In this document: piece by piece, positions 52,288 through 59,731 of the stretch
Layout of the letters: each line of letters begins with the position of its first letter
Position numbering within the stretch: position 1 is the stretch's first letter
Source of the DNA: Bacteroidales bacterium UBA5382
GTDB lineage: Bacteria; Bacteroidota; Bacteroidia; Bacteroidales; Dysgonomonadaceae
NCBI GenBank assembly: GCA_002409745.1
Contig: DHOU01000040.1
Span: forward strand, 79,397-143,396
Reading direction: 5' to 3'
Length of the DNA: 64,000 nucleotides
Program-made: the position numbers and the translations under genes
The notes under the pieces: generated by a model
Database searches by the model: none
Told to the model about the DNA's origin: nothing
The model's input: only the letters and a program-made list of their open reading frames with translations

Positions 52288-53538
52288 ATGAAAGAATATA
52301 TTCGATTCAGAACGTTAGGATTTTTCTTATGGATGATGGCAGGAGCAATGTTCTCCTCCTGTTCCGACGACAAAAACGACCCGGTGGTGGAGGACGAAGG
52401 GAAGAGTTATTATGCGCTACTGACCGGCGATATGACCTCATCTCCTTATGCCGGCTATATAACAACCTACTCCGAAGTACCTTCCGGTACAATCGATAAT
52501 GTCCAGGCTGGCTCTTTGGCAATGCAGACAAACGGCATGAGATATTACAGTCCATGGGTATTTAAAAGAACCAGTCTGGCGAGCCAAGGAAAAGACGAAA
52601 TTATCCGGTATGCCGTAAACGCGTCGGGGAATATGGAAGAAAGCGGACGGATTACGTCCGGAGAAAATTCCAACTACTATATTCATGACGAATCGACCGG
52701 TTTTTATATTGACTTGGACAGGGGCTTGTTGAAAATACAGAAGTTTAATCCCTCCACCATGCTGCGTACGGGAGAAATCGACCTTTCCGGACTTCGAAAT
52801 GAAAAATACCCTTATCAGGACGTCGGGACGAATATTCTTGCCTCAAAAGACGGTAAACTGTATGCCGATGTATTTTATAATACAACCGATATAAAAGGGA
52901 ATTTTTTTCAAAACACGCCTCTGGGATTTGTCGAATTAGCCGTTATTGATGTGGCTACCGGAAAGTATGAAAAATCCATTCGCAACGAGAATATCAACCA
53001 CATCGGTTATCCATCGAATGAGAATCCTATGTGGAGTTTGGGCGATGACGGCGCATTATATTTTTGTTCACACGGATTCGGCGCTACGGGAGCCGGCGGC
53101 TCGGCCATTGTGCGTATCAAAAAAGGAGAAACCGGTTTTGATAAAAACTGGATTATAAAAGCGGATGACTTGACCCAAGGGACGAGTTTCGGCACGGTGT
53201 GTGTCGACAACGGTAAACTGTATACGCAGATAGGGTCGAAGCCCCTTTCGTACAGGGGACTCCTGACGGATGCGATTTACGATTATTATGTGTTTGATAA
53301 AGAAAACCCCTCCGCCGGAGCAACAAAAATAGCCGGGGTGCCGCAAACAACCTACACATTCCAATGCGGGCAGAGCATCATGGCTATCGACGGGAAAGTC
53401 TATTTCCGCGTAGTCAACAACGACGATCAGAACGGCTATTATGTGTTGGGAGACAATAATACGGCAACCCGGGCTTTCAATGTCGCTTCGGGAGGTATTG
53501 TGTGGGGGTTCGCCAAACTCATAAAAAAGCAAGAATAA
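52288..53538 (+). CDS. DUF4374 surface lipoprotein (XusB-like siderophore-binding protein)
   Basis: A 416-residue lipoprotein: signal peptide with lipobox FSSC (Cys25) followed by SDDKNDPVVEDE, an acidic stretch that fits a Bacteroides-type surface-export signal. The body consists of repeated beta-blades (YYALLTGDMTSSPYAGYITTY near 37, KLYADVFYNTTDIKGNFF, GALYFCSHGFGATGAG, KVYFRVVNNDDQNGYY), consistent with a beta-propeller as in DUF4374 proteins. From memory, XusB of Bacteroides thetaiotaomicron, a xenosiderophore-binding surface lipoprotein, belongs to this group; this link is recalled, not computed. It follows the TonB receptor by 25 bases. Confidence 0.85.
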   Translation: MKEYIRFRTLGFFLWMMAGAMFSSCSDDKNDPVVEDEGKSYYALLTGDMTSSPYAGYITTYSEVPSGTIDNVQAGSLAMQTNGMRYYSPWVFKRTSLASQGKDEIIRYAVNASGNMEESGRITSGENSNYYIHDESTGFYIDLDRGLLKIQKFNPSTMLRTGEIDLSGLRNEKYPYQDVGTNILASKDGKLYADVFYNTTDIKGNFFQNTPLGFVELAVIDVATGKYEKSIRNENINHIGYPSNENPMWSLGDDGALYFCSHGFGATGAGGSAIVRIKKGETGFDKNWIIKADDLTQGTSFGTVCVDNGKLYTQIGSKPLSYRGLLTDAIYDYYVFDKENPSAGATKIAGVPQTTYTFQCGQSIMAIDGKVYFRVVNNDDQNGYYVLGDNNTATRAFNVASGGIVWGFAKLIKKQE

Positions 53539-53549
53539 AATTCAACTAA

Positions 53550-53984
53550 ATGAATATGATACAATCAAGAATTAAAATTATTTTCTATTGGGCATTGATA
53601 GGTGTTTGTTTTATCTTACATAACTTATTACACCTGTCTGAAATTTATTACGGGAAAGACATGCTGATAGCAAATACTGCCGGCATCATGCCGGTGAGCG
53701 TTCAAATATTTACGGTATTGGTGTCTATTATGCCTTTTATTCTGGCTGTGCTGAGCTTGAATTTTTTCAAGAAAGGGTTCCTATGGGCATCTTTTGTGTG
53801 GAGTATCCTGCTTTTATGCCTGAATGCTGTCCATTTCGGGCAAACCGCAGCAGAAGAAGTGTTTGACCTTGCTCAAACGGTATTGTTGCTGTTTATTCTT
53901 GTCATGAATCTCCTGCTCTCGTTTACATTGTGGAGGTCTGTCAGATCCGGAAAAGATCGGAAACAAAAACCGTCCGTCCATTAA
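53550..53984 (+). CDS. Small membrane protein of the siderophore cluster, unknown function
   Basis: A 144-residue protein with four predicted transmembrane helices (IFYWALIGVCFILHNLLHLS, IFTVLVSIMPFILAVLSLNF, WASFVWSILLLCLNAVHFGQ, VLLLFILVMNLLLSFTLW). Histidines occur in helix 1 (FILHNLLH) and helix 3 (AVHFGQ), which could bind haem or metal. It lies 11 bases after the DUF4374 gene and so is the last gene of the operon. No family is recognised. Confidence 0.7.
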   Translation: MNMIQSRIKIIFYWALIGVCFILHNLLHLSEIYYGKDMLIANTAGIMPVSVQIFTVLVSIMPFILAVLSLNFFKKGFLWASFVWSILLLCLNAVHFGQTAAEEVFDLAQTVLLLFILVMNLLLSFTLWRSVRSGKDRKQKPSVH

Positions 53985-53991
53985 TTTTAAT

Positions 53992-54107
53992 GATTATCCG
54001 CGAAGCGGCCTAAACTGAACTCCTCCGGTCGTACCACCTTCGTCCCCTTTACCAAAGGGGACGAGGGTGGTGTTAAAAAAGGAATTTGGCGCGCTTTGCG
54101 GATAATC
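53992..54107. repeat. Large nested inverted repeat
   Basis: An outer 16-bp stem, GATTATCCGCGAAGCG (53992-54007) with CGCTTTGCGGATAATC (54092-54107, one G-U), encloses an 18-bp stem, ACCACCTTCGTCCCCTTT (54033-54050) with AAAGGGGACGAGGGTGGT (54054-54071, one G-U) and a 3-base loop. It lies 8 bases after one gene and 25 bases before the end of the convergent POT gene. The structure is longer than a normal terminator and resembles an extragenic palindrome. Confidence 0.8.
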
Positions 54108-54131
54108 CTATTCATTTTTTATAAAAACGCC

Positions 54132-56117
54132 TTATGCGTCGCCGGTCGCTTTTTCGAGCCGTTTCATAATCGAAAAGATGAACACGGCCGAGAGGATACA
54201 GCAGGCAATCAGGACGCCCCAGAATGCCAACAGCGACATTTTATCCCAGAACGTTCCCATAACCCCTACCAGCAGGTTCCCGATAGCCGTAGCGGCCAGC
54301 CATCCCCCTTGCATGAGTCCGCTGTATTGCGGAGGAGCGACTTTCGAAACGAAGGATAATCCCATGGGACTGAGAAAGAGTTCGGCGACCGTTAACACGA
54401 AATAAGTGCCGATCAACCATGAAGGCGATACCAACCGGTCGGAAACGCCCGATATTTCCGAAGGAGCGGGAAGCCCGATCGAGCCGATCAGCAGTACCAC
54501 AAAGCCGATGGCCGCGAGGATCATCCCGATGCCGATTTTCCTCGGAGCCGATGGTTCTTTTCCCTTTTGCGCCAAATAGGCGAAGAGCGCCACGGTGAGC
54601 GGGGTGAGAATGATGATGAACATCGGGTTGAATTGCTGGAATATCTGCGGGGTGATTTTGGTCATGACCTCGATACCGCTTACGTTGGTCAAATAGTAAG
54701 CGGCCAATCCGATAATTCCCAAGACCGTAAGAATAATCCCTGTTTTCTTATTCGGCTTTCCTCCCAATAATCCGATGGTGGAAAGATAGACGCCATATAA
54801 AAAGACAATCAGGCAAAGCAGAGGAATTAAGTTAAACAGCATGGTCCAGCCCGCGGTAATCGAACTGACGGTATAATCGCGTGCGAAGAAAGTCATCGTA
54901 AGCCCGTTCTGGTGAAACGACATCCAAAAGAAAATGACCACAAAGAAAACAAGGAACAGCGCGAGCATCCGCTCTTTTACTTCTGCCTTGGGCATTTCTT
55001 TTATCTCGATACCCGCCGATTTCGACTCTTCCAATTTTTGTTTTTGCGTTTTATCCGAGCCTTTCCACGTCCCTCTGAAAAGAAGGAATATCAAAATAGA
55101 TAAGATGAGGCTGATACACGCGACGCCGAAGGCTAAACTGTAAGAGCTCGAGAGCGACTCGTTTACATAGCGTTTCCCGAAGTTCCGGGCGAAAGCGTCT
55201 TCATCCGCGCCGCCATCCAACGACGTATCCGTTATCCGGGCGTCGTTCACTTTTGCAACGACGGCTGCTTTTGCCTCCGCATCGTTGGGATCGCGGCTTT
55301 GAAGCAGGTTATATTCTCCATTCGTAACGGTGAGGGCCGGGTCGGTAATCTTTTTCGATTGCGTATATTGATTCAATCCCGCCGCTTTCAATTTAAAAAG
55401 GGCGTCTTGAATTTCTTCGGCAAATACCACCTTTTTATCTTTCTTCGCTTTATGAAGGACGGCTTCGAACTCTTTCCCTTCCAAGGCCTGTTGCTCGGGG
55501 GTAAGATTCTGCATGATAAAGGTGTTTTTATCGACGGCGTTTGCCTCATCGTTCAAGGCCACGTAACTTTTGGGAATATTCGCATCGTAGGTAAAGTCCG
55601 CCGATTTCAATACCGAATTGTTGATGGTATTGGCTACGCTGGGAGCAAAGAAAGCGCCGATGTTAATAAACATATAAAAAATGGAGAACGCAATATCCCT
55701 GTTTTTACTATAACGGGGATCGTCATATAACTTGCCCACCAGCGCCTGAAGGTTTCCTTTGAAGAACCCTGTTCCCAATGCAATGAGAATAAGCGAAATG
55801 AACATGACAATTAATCCGATGCTATTGCCTTCGAAGGGGACCGCCAAGAGGAGGTACCCGATAAACATGACCACCGTGCCCAGTAAAATGGTTTTCCCGT
55901 AGCCCAGTACTTTATCGGCTAATGCGCCTCCGAAAATCGGCAGAAAATACACGAGCGCCAAAAACGTGCCGTATATAATACTTGTGTAAACAGACGTCAG
56001 GCCGAATTTAGCCTGCATATAAAGCGTCAGGATAGCCAACATGGTGTAATATCCAAATCGCTCCCCCATGTTGGTGAGAGCTAATACCAGTAGACCTTTC
56101 GGATGATTTTTAAACAT
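54132..56117 (-). CDS. POT/PTR2-family peptide transporter with soluble insertion
   Basis: A proton-coupled oligopeptide transporter of the major facilitator superfamily, 661 residues. The N-terminal PTR2 signature NMGERFGYYTML is at 16-27, and NIGAFFAPSVANTI near 152. The family average is about 450-500 residues; here about 155 residues at roughly 165-325 are a hydrophilic, charged segment between helices 5 and 6 (ADFTYDANIPKSYVALND, AEEIQDALFKLKAAGLNQ), a feature of a subset of Bacteroidota members. It has its own promoter and no adjacent peptidase gene. Confidence 0.93.
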   Translation of the reverse strand: MFKNHPKGLLVLALTNMGERFGYYTMLAILTLYMQAKFGLTSVYTSIIYGTFLALVYFLPIFGGALADKVLGYGKTILLGTVVMFIGYLLLAVPFEGNSIGLIVMFISLILIALGTGFFKGNLQALVGKLYDDPRYSKNRDIAFSIFYMFINIGAFFAPSVANTINNSVLKSADFTYDANIPKSYVALNDEANAVDKNTFIMQNLTPEQQALEGKEFEAVLHKAKKDKKVVFAEEIQDALFKLKAAGLNQYTQSKKITDPALTVTNGEYNLLQSRDPNDAEAKAAVVAKVNDARITDTSLDGGADEDAFARNFGKRYVNESLSSSYSLAFGVACISLILSILIFLLFRGTWKGSDKTQKQKLEESKSAGIEIKEMPKAEVKERMLALFLVFFVVIFFWMSFHQNGLTMTFFARDYTVSSITAGWTMLFNLIPLLCLIVFLYGVYLSTIGLLGGKPNKKTGIILTVLGIIGLAAYYLTNVSGIEVMTKITPQIFQQFNPMFIIILTPLTVALFAYLAQKGKEPSAPRKIGIGMILAAIGFVVLLIGSIGLPAPSEISGVSDRLVSPSWLIGTYFVLTVAELFLSPMGLSFVSKVAPPQYSGLMQGGWLAATAIGNLLVGVMGTFWDKMSLLAFWGVLIACCILSAVFIFSIMKRLEKATGDA

Positions 56118-56176
56118 TGCAGATTGTTTTTTTAGTTTTTATAGGGTTATGTATTTATTCACTGATTTTTGAACTA

Positions 56177-56184
56177 CAAATATA
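56177..56184 (-). promoter_or_regulatory. -7 promoter element for the POT gene
   Basis: On the minus strand TATATTTG matches TAnnTTTG, 59 bases before the ATG. Confidence 0.58.
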
Positions 56185-56263
56185 TAAAAAAAACGAGGAA
56201 ATGTTTTCGACGATCGGTATAATTGTCGGTTTTGTTCTTTTTTTGATTTGTTTTTTATGTTTT

Positions 56264-56296
56264 TTTGTTTGCTTCTGGAAAAAAGTGCTACATTTG
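56264..56296 (+). promoter_or_regulatory. Promoter (-33 TTTG, -7 TACATTTG) of the aromatic operon
   Basis: TTTG at 56264-56267 is followed after 21 bases by TACATTTG at 56289-56296. Predicted transcription starts near 56303, 20 bases before the leader peptide ATG. Confidence 0.72.
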
Positions 56297-56322
56297 CAAT
56301 CAGAAAACAACAAAAGAGAATA

Positions 56323-56379
56323 ATGAACCATTCGAGTTTTACACACCGCTTTTATTTTTACTTTTATTTTAGCCGATAG
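56323..56379 (+). CDS. Phe/Tyr leader peptide of the pheA operon
   Basis: ATG to TAG encodes MNHSSFTHRFYFYFYFSR. Eight of 18 residues are aromatic (five Phe, three Tyr), with seven consecutive Phe/Tyr codons at 56350-56370. It lies between the promoter and an antiterminator/terminator pair in front of prephenate dehydratase. This is the layout of a pheL-type attenuator, in which ribosome stalling on scarce Phe-tRNA or Tyr-tRNA prevents termination. Confidence 0.85.
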   Translation: MNHSSFTHRFYFYFYFSR

Positions 56380-56382
56380 AAG

Positions 56383-56469
56383 CAGGATTTTATGTGTAAA
56401 TGATGAAGAAATAAAACAAACATAATATAGTAATAAAATCCTGTCGATAACACGATGGGATTTTTTTTT
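56383..56469 (+). promoter_or_regulatory. Attenuator: antiterminator and terminator of the pheA operon
   Basis: Antiterminator: CAGGATTTTAT (56383-56393) with ATAAAATCCTG (56433-56443), 11 bp perfect. Terminator: AAAATCCTGTCG (56435-56446) with CGATGGGATTTT (56453-56464), 12 bp with two G-U, loop ATAACA, ending in nine T (56461-56469). The two share 56435-56443 and so exclude each other. The leader stop codon at 56377-56379 is 3 bases before the antiterminator's left arm, so a ribosome that finishes the peptide covers that arm and lets the terminator form. Confidence 0.85.
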
Positions 56470-56485
56470 ATAGAATAAGTAGAAG

Positions 56486-57334
56486 ATGAAACGAGTTGCG
56501 ATTCAAGGAGGGTTCGGTGCATATCACGAAATTGCCGCGCGCAATTATTTCGAGGGGGAAGAGTTGGAAATCGTTCCTTGTTTGACGTTTCGCGATATCT
56601 TTTTCGAGGCGGATAAAGATCCCGGCCTTATCGGCATGATGGCTATCGAGAATACCATTGCCGGAGGATTATTGCAAAATCACGATCTGCTCAGAAGGAG
56701 CCATCTTTCCATCGCCGGCGAATATAAGTTGCGTATTTCGCACACCTTGTCGGCATTGCCCGGGCAGCGCCTGGAAGATATAAAGGAAATTGTTTCCCAT
56801 CCGATGGCGTTGATGCAGTGTGGCGATTTTTTGGATCTGCTGCCTGCCGTCAAAATCGTCGAACATGAAGATACGGCGTTGGCGGCGAAAGAAATCGCCG
56901 AAAAAAACTTGATGGGAGAAGCCGCCATTTGCAGCGACCTCGCCGCGACCATGTACGGATTGAACATTTTAGCCCGGGGCATAGAAACGAATAAACGGAA
57001 TTTCACGCGCTTTCTCGTTCTGGCGCAGGGGCGGATGTTGGAAGAGGTGCAAAAGAACAATCATGTCAATAAGTCCACCCTGGTGTTCGTCCTGCCGCAC
57101 AGCGAGGGAATCTTGTCGAGAGTGTTGTCGATTTTTTCTTTTTATGATATTAATTTGACCCGTATTCAATCGCTGCCGATTATCGGAAGAGAGTGGGAAT
57201 ACCGGTTTTATATCGACCTTACCTTTAGAGACTATCGCCGGTATAAGCAATCGATCGATGCCATCATGCCGCTTATAAACGACTTGAAAGTGTTGGGCGA
57301 ATACAGGGAAAGTAAACAAAGCATTGAAAAATAA
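56486..57334 (+). CDS. pheA: Prephenate dehydratase
   Basis: Converts prephenate to phenylpyruvate in phenylalanine synthesis. The 282 residues comprise a periplasmic-binding-protein-like PDT domain (RVAIQGGFGAYHEIAA at the N-terminus, GMMAIENTIAGGLL near 52, the conserved TRF motif in NFTRFLVLAQG near 171) and a C-terminal ACT domain (LPHSEGILSRVLSIFSFYDI, LTRIQSLPI) that normally binds phenylalanine for feedback inhibition. It is monofunctional, as chorismate mutase is fused elsewhere in the operon. Preceded by the attenuator and followed after 9 bases by the aminotransferase gene. Confidence 0.96.
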   Translation: MKRVAIQGGFGAYHEIAARNYFEGEELEIVPCLTFRDIFFEADKDPGLIGMMAIENTIAGGLLQNHDLLRRSHLSIAGEYKLRISHTLSALPGQRLEDIKEIVSHPMALMQCGDFLDLLPAVKIVEHEDTALAAKEIAEKNLMGEAAICSDLAATMYGLNILARGIETNKRNFTRFLVLAQGRMLEEVQKNNHVNKSTLVFVLPHSEGILSRVLSIFSFYDINLTRIQSLPIIGREWEYRFYIDLTFRDYRRYKQSIDAIMPLINDLKVLGEYRESKQSIEK

Positions 57335-57343
57335 CGAACGATT

Positions 57344-58537
57344 ATGTCTACAGTAAAAAAAATAGAGCCGGCCGAACATATCAAACAGATCTCGGAGTAT
57401 TATTTTTCCGTCAAACTGGCCGAAGTGGCCCGGTTGAATGCCGAGGGCAAAAACATCATCAGTTTAGCTGTGGGGAGCCCCGATCCGCCTCCTTCCGAAC
57501 GTACCGTTGAAGCATTGTGCGCGACGGCCCATCGCCCCGATGTGCATACTTATCAGCCTTATAACGGAATACCCGAACTGCGGAAGGCGTTCTCGGAATG
57601 GTATGAGAAGTATTACCACGTCGATTTGGCAACCGACGAAATATTGCCGCTCATCGGATCGAAGGAAGGCATCCTGCATATTTCGATGACTTTCCTGAAT
57701 GTGGGCGACGGGGTTTTGGTGCCCAATCCGGGGTATCCCACCTATACCTCCGTGTCGCGCCTGCTGAGGGCGGATGTCATCCCTTATGATTTGATGGAAG
57801 ACAACCATTGGTTTCCTGATTTTGACGCGCTCGAGAAGAAAGACCTTTCGAAGGTGAAACTCATGTGGGTAAACTATCCCAATATGCCCACAGGGGCGCG
57901 GGCCACCCCCGACCTCTTCAAGCGGCTCGTGGCTTTCGGCAATAAACACGGCATCGTCATTTGCCACGACAATCCGTATAGTTTTATTTTGAACCATCAA
58001 CCGTTAAGCATCCTTTCGGTGGACGGAGCCAAAGACGGTTGCATCGAACTCAATTCGTTGAGCAAGTCGCATAATATGACGGGTTGGCGTATGGGCATGT
58101 TGGCCTCGAACCCGCAATTTGTCAAATGGATATTAAAGGAGAAGAGCAACATCGACAGCGGGCAATTCAAGCCCATGCAATTGGCCGCGGTGGCCGCACT
58201 GTCCGAGCCCGACCAATGGTACGACAACATGAACATGCTTTATCGCGAACGCCGCCGTTGGGCCGAGATGATTCTGCTGTTGCTGCGGTGTCATTTCGAT
58301 AAAGAACAGACGGGACTCTTCGTGTGGGGCAAACTGCCCGATTACGAGGCCGGCAGCCGCGAGTTTGTCGACGAGATTCTGTATAACGCCCATGTCTTCC
58401 TTACGCCCGGAGCCATCTTCGGTAGCAACGGGGAGCGGTATATCCGCATATCGCTGGGAGCCAATATCTCTAAGTTGTCGGAGGCGTATAACCGCATAGA
58501 GCGATATATCAATAGTAGAATGGTGACTGGAGGATAG
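57344..58537 (+). CDS. Class I/II aminotransferase (aromatic amino acid pathway)
   Basis: A PLP-dependent aminotransferase of 397 residues. The PLP Lys is in LNSLSKSHNMTGWRMG near 235; ISLAVGSPDPPP near 39, PNPGYPTYTSV near 125 and the aspartate/Tyr region ICHDNPYSFI near 206 are fold type I landmarks. It resembles LL-diaminopimelate or aspartate aminotransferases in sequence. Its place between pheA and the DAHPS-CM gene points to transamination of phenylpyruvate and hydroxyphenylpyruvate, or of prephenate. The substrate is inferred from the operon. Confidence 0.9.
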   Translation: MSTVKKIEPAEHIKQISEYYFSVKLAEVARLNAEGKNIISLAVGSPDPPPSERTVEALCATAHRPDVHTYQPYNGIPELRKAFSEWYEKYYHVDLATDEILPLIGSKEGILHISMTFLNVGDGVLVPNPGYPTYTSVSRLLRADVIPYDLMEDNHWFPDFDALEKKDLSKVKLMWVNYPNMPTGARATPDLFKRLVAFGNKHGIVICHDNPYSFILNHQPLSILSVDGAKDGCIELNSLSKSHNMTGWRMGMLASNPQFVKWILKEKSNIDSGQFKPMQLAAVAALSEPDQWYDNMNMLYRERRRWAEMILLLLRCHFDKEQTGLFVWGKLPDYEAGSREFVDEILYNAHVFLTPGAIFGSNGERYIRISLGANISKLSEAYNRIERYINSRMVTGG

Positions 58538-58543
58538 AGGTTA

Positions 58544-58590
58544 GAGACCGGAGACCGGAGACTGAAGACCGAAGACTGGAGACCGGAGAC
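58544..58590 (+). repeat. Heptanucleotide tandem repeat in the operon spacer
   Basis: About 6.7 copies of a 7-base unit, GAGACCG with variants GAGACTG, AAGACCG and AAGACTG, fill the spacer between the aminotransferase and DAHPS-CM genes. It is not coding in either gene and lies 17 bases before the ATG at 58608. Confidence 0.85.
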
Positions 58591-58607
58591 AATAAAAATT
58601 TACAAAT

Positions 58608-59678
58608 ATGAAATTCGAATCGATTTTATTACCTGGTATCGACGATAAAAGGCCGCTGGTGATAGCGGGCCCTTGCAGTGCCGAAACCGAAGATCAAGTG
58701 ATGGCCACTGCACGTGAACTGGCTCGGAATGGAATTAAAATTTTCCGCGCCGGCGTATGGAAGCCCCGCACCAAGCCAGGAGGCTTTGAAGGCGTGGGAA
58801 GCCCGGCGCTGAAATGGCTCAAAAAAGTGAAAGAAGAAACCGGCATGTATGTGGCGACGGAAGTTGCCACCGAAAAGCATGTGTACGAAGCGCTGAAATA
58901 TGGCGTCGACATGATGTGGCTCGGGGCGCGTACGGTGGCCAATCCGTTTGCCGTTCAGGAAATAGCCGACACGTTGCGCGGCGTCGACATCCCCGTGCTC
59001 ATTAAAAATCCGGTCAATCCCGACTTGGAGTTATGGATCGGGGCGATCGAACGGTTGTATAACGTGGGTATCTGCCGGCTGGGCGTTATCCATAGAGGAT
59101 TCAGCACGTCCGACAAGACGATATACCGCAACTTGCCCCAATGGCACATTCCGATCGAACTGAAAAGGCGTTATCCCGATCTTCCCGTCTTTTGCGATCC
59201 CAGCCATATCGGCGGTAAACGGCAATTGATACAGACCCTCAGCCAACAAGCCATGGATTTGAAGTATTCGGGCCTCATCATCGAGTCGCACTGTTCGCCC
59301 GATGAGGCTTGGAGCGATAAAGACCAGCAGGTTACGCCTGCTTCGCTGAAAGAGATATTGAGCTCGCTCGTCATTCGCGACCGCACGCAGACAACCGAAG
59401 ACCTTTCGGTGTTGCGTGATCAGATCGACCAACTCGACAATGAACTCCTGCAACTGCTTTGTAAGCGTATGCGGGTCGCTCGTGAAATCGGTCATTACAA
59501 ACTCGAGCACGATATGCCTATTTTGCAAACGCAGCGCTACGACGAAATCCTGACCGACCGCGCCGAGCAGGGCGAAAAAATGGATATGAACGGAGAGTTT
59601 ATAAAGCAAGTGCTGGAAGCCATTCATGCCGAGTCGGTTCGCCAACAGATGGTGGTGATGGAGCGGAAAAAAGATTGA
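58608..59678 (+). CDS. Bifunctional DAHP synthase / chorismate mutase
   Basis: Carries out the first step of the shikimate pathway (3-deoxy-D-arabino-heptulosonate 7-phosphate synthesis) and the chorismate-to-prephenate step. Residues 1-260 form a type I-beta DAHP synthase barrel (VIAGPCSAET near 17, FRAGVWKPRTKPGGFEG near 45, LIKNPVNPD near 128, HRGFS near 160, FCDPSHIGGK near 195). Residues about 265-350 form an AroQ chorismate mutase (VLRDQIDQLDNELLQLLCKR, IGHYK). This order (DAHPS first, mutase last) is known from Bacteroidota such as Prevotella, where the mutase domain also mediates prephenate feedback. Confidence 0.95.
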   Translation: MKFESILLPGIDDKRPLVIAGPCSAETEDQVMATARELARNGIKIFRAGVWKPRTKPGGFEGVGSPALKWLKKVKEETGMYVATEVATEKHVYEALKYGVDMMWLGARTVANPFAVQEIADTLRGVDIPVLIKNPVNPDLELWIGAIERLYNVGICRLGVIHRGFSTSDKTIYRNLPQWHIPIELKRRYPDLPVFCDPSHIGGKRQLIQTLSQQAMDLKYSGLIIESHCSPDEAWSDKDQQVTPASLKEILSSLVIRDRTQTTEDLSVLRDQIDQLDNELLQLLCKRMRVAREIGHYKLEHDMPILQTQRYDEILTDRAEQGEKMDMNGEFIKQVLEAIHAESVRQQMVVMERKKD

Positions 59679-59703
59679 TATAGATTGAAAATAGATTGAA
59701 GGC
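59666..59703 (+). repeat. 38-bp gene-end repeat, copy 2
   Basis: Matches 15646-15683 at 34 of 38 positions. It supplies the final codons (KKD-stop) of the DAHPS-CM gene and continues into the spacer before tyrA. Confidence 0.6.
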
Positions 59704-59731
59704 TGACAAGCTGATTACGGATAGCGAACAA

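Noticed and set aside
56117..56323. Open frame of 68 codons, hydrophobic, upstream of the pheA leader
   Set aside because: It starts at a TTG inside the POT gene's start region, its hydrophobicity comes from T-rich promoter DNA, and it covers two good promoters pointing in opposite directions.
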